DNA of 9,251 nt from CAWCGU01 sp963838095 (GTDB lineage Bacteria > Actinomycetota > Thermoleophilia > Solirubrobacterales > 70-9), in the NCBI GenBank assembly GCA_963838095.1, contig CAWIPO010000011.1:1-9251 (forward strand). The letters run 5' to 3'. A program made the translations under genes and the position numbers. Of this stretch, positions 6,906-9,251 are shown piece after piece (within the stretch, counting starts at the first letter, position 1; the number at the start of each line of letters is the position of its first letter). The notes under the pieces are model-generated. The model made no database searches. It was not told the origin of the DNA and saw only the letters and a program-made list of their open reading frames with translations.

Positions 6906-7036
6906 AGCCTAGCAGCTTCACGCCCGGCTGTGGACCCAGTGCAGCCGTCACGGGGAGGCTAGCCCGCGGGTACTGCGATGACCTCGAAACCGCCCCGCGG
7001 GCGACACCGCGGCAAATTCGCTGGTTGACTGCGGGG
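6906..7036. promoter_or_regulatory. Divergent intergenic region with repeated CCCGCGGG palindromes
   Basis: This region separates the - strand membrane-protein gene from the + strand spermidine-synthase-like gene, so it should hold both promoters. Two exact 8-bp palindromes CCCGCGGG lie at 6963-6970 and 6994-7001, 31 bases apart (about three helical turns), with a shorter CCGCGG at 7007-7012. Such same-face spacing suits a dimeric regulator. GC palindromes are, however, expected by chance in this base composition. A TAGGCT (-10-like) occurs on the - strand at 6911-6906 without a good -35 partner. No clear promoter was found for the + strand gene. Confidence 0.3.
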
Positions 7037-8475
7037 ATGCCGCGCCTCCTCGCCGCCGCCGTGGTGCTCGTCTCCGCCGGGGTCGTCCTGGTGCTCGAGA
7101 TCCTGGCGGTGCGGCTCGCCGCCCCCTACGTCGGGCTGACGCTCGAGACCTACTCGGCGGCGATCGGGATCGCGCTGCTGGGGATCGCGGCCGGGGCGTG
7201 GGCCGGCGGGCAGTTGGCCGACGTCGTCGACCCGCGGAAGACGCTTGGGCCGACGCTGATCGTCGGGGGCGTGCTCGTGCTGCTCGCGCGGCCGATCGTC
7301 GACGGACTCGGGCCGCATCTGACGCGACAGCGGGTCGCTGGGGACGCTCGCGGTCGTGGGGGCCGGGACCGGCCCCGCGATCCTCGTGCTCTCGATGGCG
7401 CACCCGGCGGTGGTGAAGCTGCGGCTCGCCGCGCTCGAGCACACCGGCGCGACGGTGGGCGGGCTGTCGGCGGTCGGGACGCTCGGGGCGCTCGGCGGCA
7501 CGTTGCTGACCGGCTTCGTGCTGCTCGGGGAGCTCTCGACGCGCGCGATCGCGCTCGGCGCGGGCGTGCTCGTGGTGGCCCTCGGGGTGGCGGTGGGCGT
7601 GGCGTTGCGCCGCGGCGGCCCGTCCGGCATCGCCGTGATCGCGCTGCCCGCGCTCGCGGTCGCTGCTCGCGAGCGACGGCGTATGCGAGCGCGACACGCG
7701 CTACTACTGCGCCCGCGTGGAGGCGACCTCGCTGGGGAAGGTGCTGTGGCTCGACAACCTCTCTCACGGCTACGTCGACCCGGGGCGGCCGGGGGTGCTG
7801 CTGACCGAGTACTTTGCGCGCATCGAGAACATCGTGGACGCGCTCCGCCCGGGCCGCCAGCCCATCACGGCCCTGCACGTCGGCGGCGGCGGCTTCGCGT
7901 ACCCGGGCTACCTCGCCACGGCGCGCCCGGGAACCCGTTCGACGGTGCTCGAGCTCGATCCCGAGGTGGTCGAGGTCGCACGCGAGGAGCTCGGGCTGCG
8001 CACCGGCCCGGACCTGCGCGTGCGCACCGGCGATGCCCGGATGAGCATCCTCGACGAGCCCTCGGGCGCCTACGACCTCGTGGTGGGCGACGCGTTCGCG
8101 AGCCGCTCGGTGCCATGGCACCTGACCACGAGCGAGTTCCTGGCCGAGGTGCGGCGGGTGCTGCGGCCCGACGGCGTCTACGCGCTCAACCTCATCGACG
8201 GGGGCGAGTTGCGCTTCCTGCGCGCCGAGCTCGCGACGCTCGAGGAGGTGTTCGACGACGTCGTGGTGGTCGCCAAGCCCCGGCAGGTCTCCGGGAACTT
8301 CGTCGTCGCCGCCTCACCGCAGCGGCTACCCCTCGACGCGCTGCGCCGGCGCGCCGCCGCGGCCGGCAACGAGGTGATCGACGCCGCCACGCTGACCGAC
8401 GGCGCGCCGATCCTGACCGACGACTTCGCGCCGGTCGACCAGCTCATCGGCTCGACGCCGCGGGACGACGAATAG
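7037..8475 (+). pseudogene. Membrane-anchored spermidine-synthase-like protein, frameshifted twice
   Basis: The N-terminal half is a membrane domain. ILAVRLAAPYVGLTLETYSAAIG and GIAAGAWAGGQLADVVDPR are hallmark segments of fused transporter-like/spermidine synthases, followed by further helices (LGTLAVVGAGTGPAILVLS, GGLSAVGTLGALGGTLLTG). The C-terminal half is a Rossmann-like aminopropyltransferase/methyltransferase fold: CERDTRYYCARV, LDNLSHGYVD, glycine loop LHVGGGGFAYPGYLA, acidic LELDPEVVEVA, then GDAF and PWHLTTSEFLAEVRRVLRPDGVY. The protein is split over three frames: 7037 to ~7330, ~7330 to ~7660, and ~7660 to 8475. Each join is repaired by removing one base, giving about 478 residues, normal for this group. 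ATG 7037 begins the typical sequence; TTG 7025 is an alternative, and neither has a clear ribosome binding site. These proteins are often not true polyamine enzymes, so the substrate is open. Its stop is 25 bases from that of the convergent methyltransferase. Confidence 0.83.
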
Positions 8476-8493
8476 CTCGCTTCCTCTCGAGCT
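8474..8493. terminator. Weak hairpin between two convergent genes
   Basis: AGCTCG (8474-8479) and CGAGCT (8488-8493) form a 6-bp inverted repeat with an 8-base pyrimidine loop. It straddles the stop of the spermidine-synthase-like gene and lies in the 25-base gap before the convergent methyltransferase stop (8501). It could act as a bidirectional transcript end, but the stem is short and lacks T-runs. Confidence 0.3.
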
Positions 8494-8500
8494 CGGGCAG

Positions 8501-9202
8501 CTAGCAGACCGATGGCGGCGACGCGATCGTGCTCAGCGACTCTCGTAGATCGCGGCTCGAAGAGTGGATTGGGCGAGTATCGAGAAGCCTGCTCCGTTGC
8601 TCCTTCAAGAGCCGAAATCTCTCGGTCGCGAGAACCCGTGAACCGAGTATTGGAGAGACGTAGATCAGCCGGACGCGCCGCGGGTGGCGATCGATCGAGT
8701 CGACGATGCCTCGCAGGACGGCGTCAAACGTTTCGTTCTGAACGGGATGGAAGAGGTAGCCGATCGTGAGATCGTCGGGCACCGGGAACTCAGCTACGTC
8801 GGCGACCACGATCTCCACGTCTCGGCATCGGTGCTGATGCCTTCGCGCCGCCAGATTGGCGCGAGCGATCTCGGCCAGGGCGGGGGAGATCTCGACTCCG
8901 ATCACTCGCCGGAAGGGTCGTCTTGCGGCCTGATGGACAACTCGACCCTTTCCGCATCCGAAGTCGACGAAGGTGTCGCGATCGGAGACTCCGAGGTAGC
9001 GGAGCGCTCGGGGCAGCACGTGCCAGCCCGATGGCGCGTAAGGCAATCGATCGGGATGGTCGTGCTCGGGCTCGAAGGCATCGCCCGAGGTGTCGAGCCC
9101 CCGCTCCAACACGCGATTTGCGAACCGCTGTGGCCCCCGGGCAAGCCGCCGGGGCATCGTCCCGCGCGCCGCCGTGAGCTGCCGCTGCACCCTCATGCGC
9201 AC
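8501..9202 (-). CDS. Class I SAM-dependent methyltransferase
   Basis: This soluble protein should transfer a methyl group from S-adenosylmethionine; the acceptor is unknown. Motif I is FVDFGCGKGRVV (about residues 78-89), followed by the acidic strand end RVIGVEISPALAEIARANL and an acidic VEIVVADVAEFPVPDDL. The post-IV segment YLFHPVQNETFDAVL stands where N/D-P-P-Y-type or NPF motifs occur, and VRLIYVSP follows. An N-terminal signature GLDTSG, then YAPSGWHVLPRALRYLGV, is shared by a group of actinobacterial methyltransferases. The start is uncertain: GTG 9202, ATG 9196 and ATG 9157 are all possible. The frame stays open to the window edge, so the gene may begin outside. Placed beside a polysaccharide locus it could methylate a sugar or lipid, but it has its own orientation, so this is speculative. 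The TAG stop is at 8501-8503. Confidence 0.85.
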   Translation of the reverse strand: MRMRVQRQLTAARGTMPRRLARGPQRFANRVLERGLDTSGDAFEPEHDHPDRLPYAPSGWHVLPRALRYLGVSDRDTFVDFGCGKGRVVHQAARRPFRRVIGVEISPALAEIARANLAARRHQHRCRDVEIVVADVAEFPVPDDLTIGYLFHPVQNETFDAVLRGIVDSIDRHPRRVRLIYVSPILGSRVLATERFRLLKEQRSRLLDTRPIHSSSRDLRESLSTIASPPSVC

Positions 9203-9251
9203 CCGCCTGGCCCGCGACGGGGTTCCCCGCTGTTGTGCCGCCCAGCGCTCG

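Noticed and set aside
6948..8121. Several - strand open frames opposite the spermidine-synthase-like gene
   Set aside because: They are Arg/Ala/Pro-rich with no motif, while the + strand frames carry recognisable membrane and aminopropyltransferase-fold motifs.

Overview
The window is very GC-rich, with G or C at most third codon positions, and is densely packed with genes. Gene content and the actinobacterial-type promoter candidates (TTGAC plus TAnnnT) point to a high-GC actinobacterium. I favour the Thermoleophilia (Solirubrobacterales/Gaiellales-like), but that is inference from protein style; no rRNA or tRNA is present to prove it. Most of the window is an exopolysaccharide/capsule locus, followed by two genes with SAM-type methyltransferase/aminopropyltransferase folds. 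Layout: positions 1-308 are non-coding and hold a candidate promoter. On the + strand come an NDP-sugar epimerase/dehydratase (309-1367), a 48-codon ORF that resembles the first membrane helix of a WecA/MraY-type sugar-phosphate transferase (1304-1450), and a GT4 glycosyltransferase (1447-2712) whose best start is a CTG overlapping the previous stop as CTGA. On the - strand come a secreted beta-propeller-like protein (3742-2547, two frameshifts), a Wzz/BY-kinase chain-length regulator with a tyrosine-rich tail (5459-3920, one frameshift), and a polytopic membrane protein that may be the Wzy-type polymerase or a GT-C enzyme (6905-5550). A divergent intergenic region (6906-7036) leads to a membrane-anchored spermidine-synthase-like protein on the + strand (7037-8475, two frameshifts). 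A class I methyltransferase lies convergently on the - strand (9202-8501). How the genes fit together: the epimerase would supply a nucleotide sugar, the WecA-like step (here reduced to a remnant) would prime the undecaprenyl carrier, the GT4 enzyme would extend the unit, the membrane protein may polymerise it, and the Wzz/BY-kinase would set chain length through tyrosine phosphorylation. No flippase, export channel or intact initiating transferase is visible here, so those must lie outside the window if the pathway works. The most unusual property is that three genes carry five clear reading-frame breaks, all in the same direction (one extra base, or two missing), each repairable to a clean protein by removing one base. 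This may be insertion-type sequencing error or real decay. The WecA-like remnant and the tail-to-tail overlap at 2547-2712 suggest that at least some rearrangement is genuine. I found no clear novel defence or mobile system, CRISPR array, insertion sequence or RNA gene.
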